Origin: Pseudoips prasinana
Taxonomy: Eukaryota; Arthropoda; Insecta; Lepidoptera; Nolidae
Assembly: GCA_951640165.1 (NCBI GenBank)
Contig: OX621253.1
Coordinates: 15,456,001 to 15,520,000 of the forward strand
Direction: 5' to 3'
DNA length: 64,000 bases
Of this stretch, positions 32,946 to 44,366 are shown in pieces. The notes beneath the pieces were generated by a model. It was given only the letters and a program-made list of their open reading frames with translations. It made no database searches and was not told where the DNA came from. Numbering within the stretch: position 1 is the first letter of the stretch; each line of letters starts with the position of its first letter. Both the position numbers and the translations under genes were made by a program.

Positions 32946-33643
32946 ACGAACTACTCTTTTGCAAAACGTGTAACGATATCACTGCCAAATATTTTCAGGG
33001 CCAGCACCTGTCGCAGTAAATAAATAATTATTTCTAGTTAACCAAAATTTTATGAAAGTTCACAAACGGTAATTTTCGTAAAATGGTAGTTTCCTATTTA
33101 GCGGTTAATATAAACAATCGGCTTATCTAACGGAACATATCACGTTAAGCCTCGCCACTGGAAGACTGATTGGTATTACCTGTCCCAATTTATTTCATTG
33201 CTCTTATATTTTATACATACAGATAAAATAAATAGGAATACATTTTTAGGGGGACAATACCCGGCATAGGTAACATTTTTCTAAAATAGTGTTGGAGATA
33301 TTTTGGTGAGAATAAAATAACGCAATACTTGTAACTGCTCTAATTAAGCTTTATATGTCTAAAACGATACCATGTTTCATTAAATTTTTATTAATGTTCC
33401 TTTTTTAAAGCTACACTTGAAACTGTGTATTTATAACTTTAACAAGATCATATAATACAACTTTGGCAGAAATCAAACCCTTATTTCCTGCCAATCCGTT
33501 TCTGATATTTTATTTGTTAAGCTACGAATGATCTTACCGGTAGATCAAATTTACGAGTTCCCTTTTTAATGTTTGATCGGGAATATTTCGTCGAGTAACG
33601 GAAAGGACCATCTGCACCTGAAAGATATTTGCGGAGAGAATAG
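32946..33643. other. Unassigned AT-rich stretch
   Basis: No supported feature. Confidence 0.5.
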
Positions 33644-33679
33644 AAAGGCTTTCAATAGGCCTACCTATTGAAAGCCTTT
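33644..33679. repeat. Perfect hairpin, 16-base arms, 4-base loop
   Basis: aaaggctttcaatagg / cctattgaaagccttt around ccta. Confidence 0.95.
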
Positions 33680-34059
33680 TCATCAAACTACATTTTAACA
33701 TGGAGTTTGATGAAGTATACGATGTTTGTTTTTGCTTTGTGTATTATCAATGTACATAATATCTCGTTGTAGGACACCTATAAGGAGATATTTTAAATTA
33801 CTATTTATCCGTCTGCATATTTATTTGGTATGTATATTTCACCGTTTTTTGCTAAATTATATTGAAAATTATTCTTTACTCAACAGGGAATGCTTTCAGA
33901 GGTCCCATATAAATTTAGTTTAAACAGTTTATTGTAAATAAAAATTTAAGTCGGTTCTTTTTTTATATTTATGCATTTAGAAAGTACGTCTCAAATTACA
34001 CATTTTTAAGTTCATGTGAAGTAGTTAGAAATGATTATTGACATTGTCGGGCGAAATTC
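33680..34059. other. Unassigned AT-rich stretch
   Basis: No supported feature. Confidence 0.5.
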
Positions 34060-34106
34060 GGGCGATTCAAGCCTTTATCGTTAATATAAAGGCTTGAATC
34101 TCGCCC
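34060..34106. repeat. Hairpin, ~19-base arms
   Basis: gggcgattcaagcctttat pairs with ataaaggcttgaatc..gccc. A two-base bulge is the only defect. Confidence 0.85.
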
Positions 34107-34371
34107 AAATAAGTAGTTTAAATTTAAATTTGTCATTACACTTGACAGCGGGGAGAGCTGGATATATTTGATATAAGATTGTTGACATTCTGAAAAGCTG
34201 TAAATTTTATTTTTATATTTATTCGAAAAATCATTCACTTTATCAACGCTAATTTAAAATTAGATCATATTGCTTGATGCGCCTTATTTAAACTGAGAAA
34301 TAATAATTGATATCGTCAGGCGGGATTTCTGGAGGTAGTAGTATAACAAAATAAGTCGTTACATTTGACAA

Positions 34372-34475
34372 GGGAGGGTGGTTACCCTAGCGTCAGAGTT
34401 GTTCAAGCCGCCCAGTAGGTCTCGGCCATGGCTTAACGACTGCGACGGCTGTTGTCTGTTGACATTTCTAAACGA
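34372..34475 (-). repeat. 5S-derived SINE 3' fragment
   Basis: gtggttaccctagcgtcaga and gccgcccagtaggtctcgg match 31870-31930. The 5S head is absent. Confidence 0.65.
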
Positions 34476-34589
34476 AGGTACATATTTTCTTTTATAAAGT
34501 TTCAAAAGGCAGTGACAGTCATAAGTTCAATAAAATAATCTAAGATCATATAGTAATAATTCAATCATAAATAATACTTCGGTCGGACG

Positions 34590-34830
34590 GTCACCATAGC
34601 CTAGTTGGTAGTGCTCCTGCCTACGAAGCTGGTGGTCCTGGGTTCGAATCCCGGTAAGTGCAAATATTTGTGTGATGAGCACGAATATTTGTTTCTGAGT
34701 CATGGATGTTTTCTATGTATTTATGTATTTATCTATCTATATAAGTATGTATATCGTCACCTGGTACCCATAGTACAAGCTTTGCTTAGTTTGGGGCTAG
34801 GATGATCTGTGTGACATTGTCCCCAGATAT
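34590..34830 (+). mobile_element. tRNA-derived SINE, family S1, full length
   Basis: Nearly identical to 24761-25009, with tcaccatagcctagttggta head and B box gggttcgaatcccgg. Ends ...ccccagatat then (tta)n. Confidence 0.92.
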
Positions 34831-35094
34831 TATATTATTACTTATCCTACTTCAAATCAAATTACTCCGAACACAAGCGCAGTGGAATCGACACGAGTTA
34901 CAATGTTGCACTACAGAAGAGGCCATTAGAAAATAATGAAAGTAAAACAAACTGTCTATAAGCTTGCCTCCGGACTCTGAAGCACGGCAACCAATCTTAA
35001 ATGCAGATACAATCTATAATTCAATACTCACAGTTATTATTTATCTTGCGATTTGACTTTTATCTTTATAAGAAATCGAAATTAACACAAGATA

Positions 35095-35345
35095 GTAAAA
35101 TAAAATAAAAAAGGTTTTTATTCACGTAGACTTTAAAAAAGCGCTTATAAATAGTCAGAACATGTTTGTAGTATTATAGTTGTATACATTATTATTTCTT
35201 GTAACATAGATATTTAGGTATACATTGTATTGATAGTATTAAAACATTAATAAAATTTATTTTATAACAGCAATGATATTTAGCTAGCTCGTATCAAGTT
35301 ATTGTCAAGAGATTATGTTTAAGTTTAATTATCTAGTTTAAGTCT
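35095..35345 (-). repeat. LINE-J 3' end
   Basis: ggtttttattcacgtagact, gcgcttataaatagtcagaa and ttattgtcaagagatt match 31045 and 58655 in order. Confidence 0.72.
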
Positions 35346-35477
35346 AATATTTGTAATACATATTGGCAATGGTTCTGTCTATATTAAGGTGATATTATTA
35401 TGATGGACCTTATGTTAATAACGACGGTCGCGCGTCGTAGACTCGATTGTTACCAACACTAAACAAAACTAAGTTAT

Positions 35478-35722
35478 AATCTGGGAGGACCATGTCACAC
35501 AGATCATCCTAGCCCCAAACTAAGCAAAGCTTGTACTATGGGTACCAGGCGACGATATACATACTTATATAGATGGATAAATACTTATATACATAGAAAA
35601 CATCCATGACTCAGAAACAAATATTCGTGCTCATCACACAAATATTTGCACTTACCGGGATTCGAACCCAGGACCACCAGCTTCGTAGGCAGGAGCACTA
35701 CCAACTAGGCTACGGTGACCGT
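35478..35722 (-). mobile_element. tRNA-derived SINE, family S1, full length
   Basis: The reverse complement of the S1 family: agatcatcctagccccaaac at the 3' end, ccgggattcgaacccagg as the reversed B box, accaactaggctacggtgac as the reversed head. Confidence 0.92.
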
Positions 35723-35732
35723 CAATTATAAT

Positions 35733-35930
35733 GTATGCCATAATCACCACGCTTGGCAGACGGGTTGGCGTTTGCAGTATAATGGTCATATTACTTAGAG
35801 AGACGCTGCTGCCCGTTCTTTGGAGGTAGTCGTCTCGGGGGATGTCCGAGGGAATATCTCCACTTTCTCTCTGGGGACAACTTCTACGCCATTAAGATAT
35901 GGCACTGTATATTTTTTTCTAAAACTTTTA
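35733..35930 (-). mobile_element. Non-autonomous RTE-A derivative, partial
   Basis: The 5' block of RTE-A (taatcaccacgcttggcaga, gggttggcgtttgcagt, acgctgctgcccgttctttg) is present; the 3' tail is not seen next to it. Confidence 0.6.
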
Positions 35931-36380
35931 AAAACATCTTGCTTTAATGTGCCAGAATCACCCCTACAGGTTGTAGTAAACAAACGGTTATGTATAGTCA
36001 ACAAAGAAGATATCTATACCTGGCTTGTAGCAATGATAATATATCTATTTTCCCGGAGTAACACCATACCTCTCTCTCGAGTCGGACATCGGATCGTGGT
36101 CTATGGCTGCGCTGATCGGATAATTTATTTCCATCCATTACGGTCAATAGGTGCCTTCATCATGTCGTTAAATCTTTTGGAGAAGGTCGCATTTTTTACT
36201 TAAACAATCCATCTTATTAGTGCTCGACCTAGAGGACCTTTTCCGAAGTTATCTCCAACAATGATCATTTTCTCCTCGTATTCGGTTCCCCTCCTTATTC
36301 TGTGACCAAAATAGACAAATTTGCGTTTAGCTGTCCAAGGGTTCACCAGTATCTACCATTCAAATATGCGCAAAATAAAA
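35931..36380. other. Unassigned stretch
   Basis: A 127-codon plus frame starting at 35820 begins inside the RTE-derived repeat and shows no domain. Not called. Confidence 0.4.
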
Positions 36381-36463
36381 TCACACTAATATTATAAAGG
36401 CGAAAGTTTGTTTGGTATGGAGTTATAAAGTTTAACACGGGTAAAATCGCGGAGCACAGCTAG
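36381..36463 (+). mobile_element. Miniature Lep1-type Helitron, 83 bp, both ends intact
   Basis: Begins TCACACTAATATTATAAAGG, ends with a CACGGGTAAAATCGCGG hairpin-like block and CTAG, and sits exactly between an A (36380) and a T (36464), the Helitron target. Almost nothing lies between the two termini. Confidence 0.88.
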
Positions 36464-36639
36464 TAAATAAATATAGGTCAAACATGTGCAGGTAGATTTA
36501 TCCATAGATAGTCAAACCTTTGCTACATTGTAATACAGGGAGCACAGAGTAAAGGATATTTATGACAATATGTATGGAATATAATTTTAGTCAAATAGCC
36601 GCCGCGACTCCACTCTGTGGTGTATCCTAGTTTACCAAT

Positions 36640-37079
36640 TTTGGGTGCCGTCTTGAGGCTCAATTTCACGAAAAAAGCAAGTTGAGTTGAGGCAATTTGC
36701 TGTGGCTTGTCTGCATGGACTGAAAGATTTCACAAAGACCCATATAAAGTAGTCAAGAGGTGTTAAGACCCACGATCGCCGTGGCCAGTTGATGTCGCCA
36801 CAACGCAACGTGACAAAGCCCTCGAACTTCTCTTCTCATAAATTTTATTTTTCCCGTGATATATAGCAAGTGGCGCCATCTTGTTGGAGTTATATATTTA
36901 TGAGATCCGTACCATTATTTCTAGACCGTAAAAATGTAGGTAATCACTGTCCGATAGTGGTCGCCATTAACAGTGAGCGCGGCTCCTTTCAACGCACGGA
37001 ACATAAGATGGATAGAGCGCTGATTTTTATAACCATTTTTAACGATTTCTACGCATTTTTGAAGCATGTAGCATTCCAT
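36640..37079 (-). pseudogene. Mariner-like transposase, internally deleted
   Basis: On minus, ATG at 37079-37077 opens a 53-codon frame: MECYMLQKCVEIVKNG, then KNQRSIHLMFRALKG (N-terminal helix-turn-helix region), joined directly to ALTVNGDHYRTVITYIF, which belongs to the catalytic middle of the protein. A stop follows at 36921-36923. At 36838-36640 the C-terminal end appears: NWPRRSWVLTPLDYFIWVF, with the Asp of the PLDYF block as the likely third catalytic residue, to a stop. Two internal deletions are therefore visible. Such proteins cut and paste DNA by a DDD/DDE mechanism; this copy cannot. Confidence 0.8.
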
Positions 37080-37509
37080 GGTGAAATCTCACGACGAAAT
37101 ACATATTTATGCCAAATTTGACAGGTATCGCTAAACCAAGATGGCCGCTATGCGTTGGCAAAGTTTAGGCGTCCCTATTAAAAAACGTTATGGCGAATTA
37201 TGAAACAATTATAACTTTTGGTATAGATATATCCTTTGCTGGCTGTACCTAAGTATATAATGAGGTTTACAAGGTACACAGCGACCAAGAAAGTTTTTTA
37301 ATCCCGAACTTTCAGTAAAGTGGGCTTATATCTTCTTAGCTTGAATAAAAGCACGGAATAGAATAGAATTGCTTGCATTCTGTGATAAAATTTAATAAAA
37401 CAAAAACTAGGTAATATGCAACTAATTTTAATGACATTATTTTTCTTTTAACATAATATGTAGTTAGACAAGTCATCTTTAGTTGTGTCAAATTAGTTTA
37501 GCTCCAAAT
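37080..37509. other. Unassigned stretch, possibly flank of the mariner-like element
   Basis: accaagatggccgc at 37135 and gcgccatcttgttgg at 36872 are mutually inverted in part, but I cannot set element ends. Confidence 0.35.
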
Positions 37510-37685
37510 CATCATTATCATCAGCCCGAAGATGTCCACTGCTGGAGAAAGACCTCTAGCCCAGGGATCTCCACAACAGCTGGTCCTGCGCTATCCGCAT
37601 CCAGCGGCTTCTCACAACCATTGCAAGATCTTGAATCCGCCTCGTAGGGGGCCTGCCCTAGAAGATGGCCTAGTAACTCCAAATA
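37510..37685 (-). repeat. RTE-A 3' fragment
   Basis: atgtccactgctggagaaag, gcgctatccgcatccagcgg and cgtagggggcctgccctag align with the C-terminal coding and tail region of the element at 37943. Confidence 0.85.
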
Positions 37686-37784
37686 CTGAGGATAACAAAC
37701 AACACGTTAGAATCTGTCCATGAGGCGCCGGGTGCGCTAAGTTAATAATAAAAAAAAAATAATTAAGGTTCTAAATAATAATAT

Positions 37785-37942
37785 CGTCAAGGCGACTTTC
37801 AGCTGTGGTGTCCAGTTTCAACAGCGAATAGCCATCTGCGCTGGTTATATTATGCTGCACAAGCTTACGCGCAAACACACGTTCACTCTCCATTCCCTCT
37901 CTCATGATCCGATTGGACGGCCTAACCTACACGACTGGAGAT
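37785..37942 (-). mobile_element. SL SINE, 3' half, split by the RTE-A element
   Basis: agcgaatagccatctgcgct, acacaagcttacgcgc-type block and tgatccgattggacggccta follow the SL order. It ends at acgactggagat (37931-37942), repeated with one change at 41112-41123. Confidence 0.65.
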
Positions 37943-40900
37943 CATCATCATCATCATCATATCAGCCGAAAGACGTCCACTGCTGGACAAAGGCCTCCCC
38001 CAAAGATCTCCACAATTGCCGGTCTTGCGCTATCCGCATCCAGCGATTTCCAGCGACCCGCACAAGATCATCGGTCCATCTTGTAGGGGGCCTGCCCACG
38101 CTGCGTCTTCCGGTTCGTGGTCGCCACTCGAGAACCTTTCTGCCCCAACGGCCGTCGGCTCTACGAGCCCTGCCCACTGCCACTTCAGCTTGGCAATTCT
38201 TCGGGCTATGTCGGTGACTTTGGTTCGCCTGCGGATTTCGACATTTCTGATGCGATCCCGCAGGGAAACTCCGAGCATAGCCCTCTCCATTGCTCTTTGG
38301 GTGACCTTGAGCCTTCTAATAAGGCCCATAGTGAGCGACCACGTCTCTGTTCCGTATGTCATCACTGGCAACACACACTGGTCGAAGACTTTCGACTTGA
38401 GACACTGCGGTATTTTGGACGAGAAGATGTTACGTAGCTTCCCGAACGCTGCCCATCCGAGTTGGATTCTACGATTGACCTCCTTCTCGAAGTTGGACCT
38501 ACCTAGTTGGATGGTCTGTCCTAGGTAAATATAGTTCTCTACAACTTCGAGTGCAGAGTCACCAACTTTCAATTGAGTGGGTGTAACATGGACGTTTGAC
38601 ATGATTTTCGTCTTATCCATGTTCATTTTCAGACCCACTTGTTGAGAGACTCTGCTGAGGTCATCGAGCATTGTACCGAGGTCTTCCATGGTCTCAGCCA
38701 TGACTACGATATCATCGCCAAATCGAAGGTGAGTGATGTACTCGCCATTGACATTGATGCCAAAGCCTTTCCGGTCCAGAAGCTTGAAGACGTCTTCCAA
38801 TGCAGCGGTGAACAGTTTCGGAGATATAACATCTCCCTGTCTCACGCCTCGCTGCAAGTGGATAGGTTTCGAGATCTGGTCCTGGAGTCGCACTGACATA
38901 GTGGCGTTTTCATGCAAACACTTTATCACCTCGATATACCGGTAGTCAATTTGGCACCTTATGAGAGACCTCAGCACGGCCCATGTTTCGATAGAATCAA
39001 AGGCTTTCTCATAGTCCACAAACGCTAAGCACAGTGGCTTGTTATACTCTTCGGTCTTCTGTATAACTTGCCGCAGCGTATGTATGTGGTCTATAGTGCT
39101 AAAGCCTTTTCGGAAACCGGCTTGTTCGGGAGGCTGGAAGTCGTCAAACCTGCGCGCGAGACGGTTCGTAACGACCCTCGAAAACAACTTGTAAACATAG
39201 CTCAGCAGTGTGATGGGTCTATAATTCTTCAATAGGGTTTTGTCGCCCTTTTTGAAGAAGAGCACCACCACACTTCTGTGCCATGCTTGTGGCGTTTGAC
39301 CATCTAGTATGACGGAGTTAAATAACTTCTGAAGGGTCCGTAGGATTGGTGTACCACCCGCCTTCAGAAGCTCTGCTGTAACTCCATCATCACCAGGCGC
39401 CTTGTTGTTTTTGAGTTGTTTGAGAGCCATTCTAATCTCGTACAGGCTGGCGTCCGGGATGTCTTCGGTGTAATGTCGGGTTAGTCGTGCTCTGGGATCT
39501 GAGGCATGACTTTTGACAGGTGGCTGTGTTGTCGTATATAACTGTCCGTAGAACTTCTCGATCTCTCCCAGCAACTCAGGTTTAGACGTGACGATTCTAC
39601 CATCCTCAGTCTTCAGCTTCGTCAGTTGGCTCTGTCCAACAGACAGAGCTCTTGCGAACACTTTAGAGCCTTTGTTTCGCTCGATGGCCTCTTTAATACT
39701 AATTGTATTAAATTGCCGCGTGTCACGAGTCAAAGACTTTGAGATCTGTCTGTTGAGCTGCCGATATCTGGTAGCATCATCTGAGGATGTCAGAACCATT
39801 TTCCGTCTATCTTCCATAAGTTGCAGGGTAAAGTCAGAGATCTTTTTAGTTCTGTTTGTACGGCGGGCCTTGAAGACCTTAGACCCAGCCGTATGGACAG
39901 CTTCTACGAGCCTGTCATAGAATGAGTCCACTTCCTCGCAGTCTGCTAGGCATTCGAAACGGTTTTGCAGTTCGAGCTGAAATGGTTCGGGGTTTTGGAC
40001 GTGGATAGGTAAAGGTCGGAGCGTAGACTTTATCAGTCGGGACCTCTGGAGTTTGACATTAAGGTTCAATGAGCCTCTGACCAGTCTGTGATCGCTCCCG
40101 GTTTTAACCGCATTGATCACGGAGACATCATTGAACATCTGTCGTCTCGTCGACAAGATAAAGTCTATCTCATTTTTAGTTTTACCATCCGGGCTCACCC
40201 AGGTCTATTTGCGGTGATCCGGCTTCCTGAAGAAGGAATTCATCATAAAGAGTCCCTCCTTCTCCATGAAGTCGGCCAACATTTGGCCCCGGGGGTTCCG
40301 GTCACCAGTTCCAAATTGCCCCACTCTCAGCTCATTACCGAATCGTTTGCCCAGCTTCGCGTTAAAGTCCCCCATGACCACAGTGAAATAGGAGTTAGAG
40401 GTATGTATGGCTCTGGATATGTCCTCATACATAACCTCGACCTCATCGTCGGAGTGTGTCGAAGTGGGTGCGTATACCTGTATAACCTTCAACGAATACC
40501 GCTTGGTGATTCTGAGTATAAGGTACGCAACCCTCGTCGACACACTCTCGATTTTCACTAGGTTGTTCACGAGGGACTTGTGGACTATGAACCCGACACC
40601 ACCTTGGGATATTTGGTCACCCTCCCGGTAATAGAGCAGGTTTCCGGATTTCAGTATTATCGAGTCCTCCCCCTCTCTTCGGACTTCAGATAATCCTACA
40701 ATATCCCAATGTAACCTGCTCAATTCTTCCTCCAGTTCGGTTATCTTCTCGTCGGACCGCAGTGTACGTGTGTTACATGTTGCCAGGGCCAGAGGTCGTC
40801 GGTGTTGGTAACGCGGAATCTGCCGGGGATTCTTAGCACCCCCTGCATTGCCGTAACCACGCCTGTTACCACGGCTGGGAATAGCAGGGCTGCCGGGGAC

Positions 40901-41111
40901 TGGGGGCCGCGGTTTGGTTGTGTCCATCATTTGAGGGGATTTGCCATAATCGCCACGCTTGGCAGACGGGTTGGCGATCGCAGTAAGGTGGACATGGTAC
41001 TCAGGAGAACGCTGCTGCCCGTTCTCTGGTATATATTCCCTCGGGACGACTTTTACGTCCCCCCACGGGATGAGAGGGGGTGGTGATATTCTTAGGCCGT
41101 CACCACACAGC
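37943..41111 (-). mobile_element. RTE-clade LINE (RTE-A), near full length
   Basis: 3.17 kb in minus orientation with a (TGA)n 3' tail at 37943-37960, flanked by acgac(t/c)ggagat at 37931-37942 and 41112-41123, a probable 12-base target duplication with one difference. It sits inside an SL SINE whose halves lie on either side. It is the best-preserved member of the family that left the many tail fragments elsewhere in the window. Confidence 0.85.
37962..40930 (-). pseudogene. RTE-clade endonuclease/reverse transcriptase, one nonsense and one frameshift
   Basis: The likely start is the ATG at 40930-40928 (MMDTTKPRPP); the frame is open further upstream. The endonuclease shows LATCNTRTL (Asn), LSEVRR (Glu), VYAPT, MGDFNAKLG (Asp/Asn) and, after a TAG at 40205-40207, IDFIL and GSDHRLV. 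RT blocks are NNKAPGDDGVTAELLK, WHRSVVVLFFKKGDK, NYRPITLLSYVYKL, AFVDYEKAFDS and RGVRQGDVISP. The catalytic box reads FGDD instead of the usual FADD. The C-terminus is RAMLGVSLRDRIRN. A frameshift near 38180 moves the last ~70 residues (RPRTGRRSVGRPPTRWTDDL, then LWRSLGEAFVQQWTSFG) to another frame. The protein would cut DNA and prime reverse transcription of its RNA; this copy cannot make it whole. Confidence 0.92.
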
Positions 41112-41300
41112 ACGACCGGAGATAGATATACTTAATGCACGACCGATAGATAGCGTTCGTGCTCTCCAAGAGTCTGAGGTGTAACACCGCCCATTTCTTG
41201 ACTTCAGAGATTACTGAGATTTTTCTTGAAAAAAAAATGCAATGATATTTTACTGACCAGACCCGAGATTTAATCCCAAAGACCTAATTAGGTGTGGTCG
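41112..41300 (-). mobile_element. SL SINE, 5' half, split by the RTE-A element
   Basis: After acgaccggagat come aagagtctgaggtgtaacac, cgcccatttcttgacttcag and the reversed tRNA-like head gacccgagatttaatccc. Confidence 0.6.
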
Positions 41301-41984
41301 AATACGACAGATCTGAATTCAAACAAGTAAACGTAAATCTTTTAATTTGTTTTATTCATTTTATTATAACCTATATCCTTACCAATATTCAACCAAAACA
41401 CTAAAACTTTTTGATTTCTAATATTACTAGGTCCTGCGTTGAATTTAGAATTTATCAGAGAATTTTTTTATTAATGCCCCTGAAACCTGACATTTCATAA
41501 AGAATTCTGTGTCCAATTTTCAACCAATTATGTTCAGCCATTCTTATGAAATTGAGTAACTAACATCTAAAACTACAAACTTAACTTTTATAATATTAAC
41601 ATAGTAGTAGGATAGCTCCTGTTGCCAACTGTAAAATTGTAGGTAAGTCGATTTGTTAGATTTGGCGCAAGTGGAAATCTTTATTCGGGTTCGTAGTAAA
41701 CCGATTTAGCGGACTGAGCCGTGGTAATCTTAGGATTCCTTCGGGAAGCACGCACGTCTTAGGAGCTGATTGAAAATAACCAGCTTACGTGCGAATCGCA
41801 CTCGGTTTCAATGAAAGCTGAATATAAATACGAAGATACATTTTCTGTTGACAGAATGGTATTAGAATTTTGTTTTACCAACGTCCATAGTAACGGTGTG
41901 GCATTAATAATTATGTTACTATACTTAACGCGCATGGCGACAATGATCAATGATCCTCATGCAGGTTGGCATGGTTGGTACTGT
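41301..41984. other. Unassigned stretch
   Basis: No supported feature. Confidence 0.5.
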
Positions 41985-42080
41985 TGGTAGACTTCACTCG
42001 CCATCTAGATCATTTTTGGAGAACTATCGGGTATGCAGAAAACCCTACGACTTTTTCTTGACATTAAATCTCACTATGTT
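41985..42080. repeat. Lepidopteran interspersed repeat fragment (copy b)
   Basis: ggagaactatcgggtatgca then gaaaaccctacgac recall 5360-5400. Confidence 0.4.
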
Positions 42081-43044
42081 GTCATGCGACATGTTAATTT
42101 ACCTGTTCTGGCTTTACAGGCCCTCCAAAGTACAGATAAAAGTCAATTAGACTTTCCTATCCGTTCCTCAGCAATTGATAATGAGCATCAGAGATTGAAG
42201 TAGATTAAAATAACTTCTAAGATTTGATTATATAATATGACTAGCCCACCGCAATATGATCTGGTAGGTAGAGACCGACGGCTAACACGCTCTCCCAAGA
42301 ACGGTAATACCGCCAATTTCCAGACTCCAATTAAACACACTATCGCTAGGTTATGCAAGGCAGTTTGAATAACTTCAGTATATATTCAAATCGCCTCTTT
42401 ATAGTATCGCCAGTATATAGCAAAAAAACAGTTCGCTCTCAGCTCAATTCGGCTCAGTCATGTCATCGTAACGGAATATGTAGTAGGTATGTTAGAATAT
42501 AGGCATTTTAGGAAATCGGTTGACTCATTCATCAACGTCCGACTAAACAGCTGAACCCGCTCAAATGAAATTTCGTTAGGTTTATCTTTTTGAAGGGAAA
42601 CCTTCGCTTTAAAAAAGGATAAAGTAAATCTAGGTTCTCTATATATACAACAAGTAAAACTTTGTGGCTTACTGCCACTGGATTTATAATCTGTGGAATA
42701 TATTCTCTTTGGCAGATTTGTCAAAGAACTGTCACTAAAAGACATGAGTCTCTCCCGCGTTTTTGTTCGTAGTCTGAAGCCCAGTTATTTATGCGCTTAT
42801 GTTATTTAAAGTGTACAATGGTTGTTAAATTCCTAAATACTAAAGTACCCATACTAAATATAAGTCGTATCATTTACACGCATCCAAAACCTTTATAAAC
42901 AAATTTTAATTCCGACGTGTGTCTTTCCTTAACACAAACCCTATGATCATCATGGATGTAAGCTGGCACCAGTCTGCTATGCAGTGTTAATGCAGTAACG
43001 TAGTCTAAAACTCGTTAATATGCCATACAATTGGGCTTCCTTAC
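42081..43044. other. Mostly unassigned
   Basis: A short SINE-like block (accgacggctaacacgctct) lies at about 42268. A 95-codon minus frame at 42458-42745 shows no motif and is not called. Confidence 0.4.
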
Positions 43045-43115
43045 AAGCTTTTTTTTTAGTTATGACAATATGCTGAATATTTCAACAATTTATGCCAGTG
43101 TCAGGTACAAGCTTT
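43045..43115 (-). repeat. Short repeat R2x, copy a
   Basis: tttttttagttatgacaata, tgctgaatatttcaacaa and gccagtgtcaggtac recur with changes at 53208-53270. Confidence 0.55.
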
Positions 43116-43914
43116 TATTATTGTTTAAAATTTGTTGATTGACAGCTGTCTGATATTGTCCCATAAAAGAGTTACGGCTTTTGTGGAGACAAGTAACATG
43201 TGAAACAAGATTGTGCTCATTTCGAGCATTTCTGAAAAGAAACGTGACACTAATTCTCATGTTTCTTTTTGGATTGACCAGTATTTCTATGCACATATAG
43301 TATATTCTCGTATTATACATATAATGTGAAGCAACAGTCAAAATGTTTATTTCGTTGATCTTTTCTATCAACTACTACTATTCCAGATATTGGTTGCAAA
43401 CTAATGAAAAGATCAGGGTCAATTTGCCATATTGCGTTATTATATTGGCACTTATCAGTCAGCGTGAAGTCTCAGTGGTAATATTCTAACGCCTGTGATC
43501 ATAACAGGTCCTTGGGGACGTAACGTGCACACCGCGTACACTTAAGCGTCTACACGGCTCGCATATAAATAAGACTAAAGGAGTACCTGTTAACCTATCT
43601 GTACCTTGTAAGATTTTGCGGAAACCTTTATTTTTAAAGGCTTTACTGAACTTAATATTTATAGCAACGTGCAATAAGTAGTGTTTTGCATAATATCGCC
43701 TTTTATTAAAAGATTTTTTTTATGAAATGGCAAATTTTTAAAGGCATCTGGAAGTGTACCATCGTCAGCTCTACAGAATGTAGCAAATCTAACCCGAAAT
43801 TATATTTGAGCCTGTATTTGGAGGGACGGAACAAACTAGAAGCGATATCACAAAAACATTTCAGGAACTATATAATAATGTCCTCCAGACCGAATTTCGG
43901 GTAGGACATATTAT
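43116..43914. other. Unassigned stretch
   Basis: No supported feature. Confidence 0.5.
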
Positions 43915-44010
43915 AATGCGCAAATACAGGGGCGCTTTCTATTCCATTACCCTCATGATCCAATGGGACGACTAACCAGAAAGAGGTCAGGTACGTACAC
44001 TACCTGATAT
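43915..44010 (-). repeat. SL SINE fragment
   Basis: ttaccctcatgatccaatgg, gacgactaaccagaaagagg and tcaggtacgtac follow the SL 3' half. Confidence 0.5.
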
Positions 44011-44069
44011 ACAGGACTATTTAAATATATTTTTTTAATATATATTATTATTCAGTTTAAATTACGCTT

Positions 44070-44310
44070 TTTAAAGCATATTCAATGCATGTTCAGTATA
44101 ATAATCCACTCAGGGTACTGTTGGGGCTGCCATGGCGTTGCAGTGCGTCAGGGATGTTGGCAGAGTCGTGGGTGGATGGCTTTGCCGCAATAGTTCAAAT
44201 CGTTCAAACAGTTCCAAATAGGAAAAGGTCGCCTAGGGAGGCCCTAGGCGCTCTCGTTCGTGGCAGTACCAACACTATACTGGGTGATTTTACAGATCGG
44301 TGAGAGTCCC
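44070..44310 (+). pseudogene. LINE reverse transcriptase, C-terminal fragment
   Basis: In plus frame from about 44085: VQYNNPLRVLLGLPWRCSAS, then GMLAESWVDGFAAIV, a pattern (paired Asn, Arg-rich, CSAS) that follows the RT domain in many insect LINEs. It ends at a stop at 44301-44303 and a short 3' UTR. No catalytic motif remains. Clade not determined. Confidence 0.55.
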
Positions 44311-44366
44311 CCATGCTGCAAAGATGCGGCTTCTCGTAAAAAAATAACTTTTTGTTACCTTTTTGT

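Noticed and set aside
35820..36203. 127-codon plus frame
   Set aside because: Starts inside the RTE-derived repeat; no domain or codon signal.
38016..38528. 170-codon plus frame and others over 38-41 kb
   Set aside because: Antisense shadows of the RTE-A protein.
42458..42745. 95-codon minus frame as a host exon
   Set aside because: No motif, no splice context and no match to any family I know.
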